This document shows positions 4,982 through 5,662 of a stretch of 5,662 bases of DNA, piece after piece (the first letter of the stretch is position 1; each line of letters opens with the position of its first letter). This stretch comes from Candidatus Hydrothermarchaeota archaeon (lineage in GTDB: Archaea; Hydrothermarchaeota; Hydrothermarchaeia; Hydrothermarchaeales; WAQR01): assembly GCA_015520145.1 (NCBI GenBank), contig WAQR01000246.1, positions 1-5,662 of the forward strand, written 5' to 3'. Made by a program: the position numbers and the translations under genes. The notes under the pieces were generated by a model, which saw only the letters and a program-made list of their open reading frames with translations, made no database searches and was not told the origin of the DNA.

Positions 4982-5001
4982 ATGTATTGGTATGTATTGG
5001 T
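4982..5001. repeat. 10-bp perfect tandem repeat upstream of the glycosyltransferase gene
   Basis: ATGTATTGGT occurs twice in direct succession (4982-4991 and 4992-5001), followed by a partial third match (GTGATTG). It lies about 50-70 bp upstream of the TATA box of the gene at 5094. The spacing of one helical turn would suit a regulator binding on one face, but no regulator can be named. Confidence 0.6.
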
Positions 5002-5047
5002 GTGATTGACAGCACGACAATACGAAAGTAAAAATAAGGGGAGGATA

Positions 5048-5057
5048 TTATATATAT
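5048..5057 (+). promoter_or_regulatory. TATA box for the glycosyltransferase gene
   Basis: TTATATATAT is preceded by a purine-rich GGGGAGGA that could be the BRE. It predicts transcription starting near 5078-5080, just before the GAGGT ribosome binding site (5082-5086) of the TTG start at 5094. The leader would be short, about 15 nt. Confidence 0.5.
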
Positions 5058-5093
5058 CTGGAAGTCCAAATATAATTCTGTGAGGTATTAATC

Positions 5094-5662
5094 TTGGCAG
5101 ACAAATTAAATGTTGAATGGGACAGCTATGAAATGCCGTCTTACGGCTTTCCTGAATTCGAGGAGAAAAAGAAATATGGTATTGTCGGCGGTCTTGGTGT
5201 GGTATCTGATGAGATACTCCCAAGGATATCCGACAAGGTCAATATAACCGGTATCGGTATGCGCCATTTAAGGGGCAGAGATTTACCGATATACGAAGAG
5301 ATAGAGGGCTACAGGGTGATTAGGCCAATCGCTGACATGCCCTACCGGGAAGTGGTAGAGAAATGCAAAATGCTTTTCGAAAAGGCGGGGGTAGAATTTA
5401 ACGGGACACATGCAGGAGAACTGAGGTATCTGCCCTTCCTGAGTGATTATGGGCTTGTGATACCGCTTATAAGGACATATCAGGACCCTGATTTAATATG
5501 CGCTCACGACTGGATGGCAGTCCTCGGTGCATATGAAAAGTCTGTAAATTATAAAACACCTCTTGTGACATTCCTGCATTCACTTGAATCAGGGAGGCAG
5601 GGGGGGATGATACACACATTAGAAGGGCCAAAAGAGATGCATTTTGGCGGAGTATATGCGGG
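5094..5662 (+). CDS. Glycogen-synthase-like GT-B glycosyltransferase (3' end outside window)
   Basis: Only the N-terminal 189 residues are present; the frame is open at the right edge. TTG 5094 is chosen as start because GAGGT (5082-5086) lies 7 nt upstream and the next in-frame ATG (residue 14) has no such site. The N-terminal Rossmann half of a GT-B fold is recognisable: VGGLGVVSDEILPRIS (31-46) resembles the GGL loop of GT4/GT5 enzymes. AHDW (His138, Asp139, Trp140) is the conserved HAHDW-type motif of glycogen synthases. TFLHSLESGRQGG (about 159-171) matches the TxHSLExGRQGG motif. The likely reaction is transfer of a glucosyl or related residue from a nucleotide sugar to a growing glycan in the cytoplasm; the donor cannot be told. 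Unusually, about 30 residues precede the GGL loop, where many family members place it within the first 20. The gene is divergent from the ribosomal operon. Confidence 0.85.
   Translation, partial: MADKLNVEWDSYEMPSYGFPEFEEKKKYGIVGGLGVVSDEILPRISDKVNITGIGMRHLRGRDLPIYEEIEGYRVIRPIADMPYREVVEKCKMLFEKAGVEFNGTHAGELRYLPFLSDYGLVIPLIRTYQDPDLICAHDWMAVLGAYEKSVNYKTPLVTFLHSLESGRQGGMIHTLEGPKEMHFGGVYA

Larger units (their letters stand above)
4713..5093. other. 381-bp spacer between divergent rps13 operon and glycosyltransferase
   Basis: This A/T-rich region separates two divergent units. It contains the operon TATA box at the left end, the amber-interrupted small frame and its short repeats in the middle (4804-4956), the 10-bp tandem repeat (4982-5001), and the glycosyltransferase TATA box (5048-5057). 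No RNA gene, CRISPR unit, transposon end or long inverted repeat was seen. Confidence 0.6.

Noticed and set aside
4963..5223. 86-codon minus-strand frame crossing the glycosyltransferase start and promoter
   Set aside because: Antisense to a recognised glycosyltransferase and its control region; no ribosome binding site and an atypical composition.

Overview
This window comes from an archaeal chromosome, most likely a euryarchaeote of the methanogen/ANME-like groups. The evidence is a TFB (archaeal TFIIB), the archaeal gene order rps13-rps4-rps11-rpoD, an RNA polymerase subunit D with two [4Fe-4S] ferredoxin motifs, a type II tRNA-Leu without encoded CCA, TATA-box promoters and GAGGTG/GGAGG ribosome binding sites. 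No finer placement can be made without a database search.

Layout. Bases 1-480 hold no intact gene. On the minus strand they carry a decayed reading frame interrupted by a TAA, with a possible frameshifted continuation toward the left edge. TFB follows at 543-1463 (+). It is convergent, 14 bp apart, with a minus-strand gene (1478-2095) for a secreted protein rich in Gly, His and Met. That gene's predicted mRNA leader begins with a hairpin. A tRNA-Leu(GAG) lies at 2302-2387 (-) with its own TATA box. Upstream of it on the same strand is the operon 4694-2486: uS13, uS4, uS11 and RpoD. The last two junctions overlap by 1 and 4 nt, which points to translational coupling. Between the uS13 promoter and a divergent glycosyltransferase gene (5094 to the right edge, +) is a 381-bp spacer. 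It holds two oppositely facing promoters, short tandem repeats, and a 51-codon frame for a small membrane-like protein interrupted by an amber codon.

How the genes work together. TFB (promoter recognition), RpoD (polymerase assembly) and three small-subunit ribosomal proteins form a transcription/translation core. In many Euryarchaeota rpoD and tRNA-Leu are followed by rpl18e-rpl13-rps9-rpoN. Here that series stops after the tRNA and is replaced by the secreted-protein gene and a convergent TFB, so synteny is broken there. The glycosyltransferase is a glycogen-synthase-like GT-B enzyme, cut off by the window end, and is probably a separate transcription unit.

I see no clear new multigene system. 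The items most worth checking are the amber-interrupted small membrane protein, the secreted protein with its leader hairpin, and the decayed gene at the left end.
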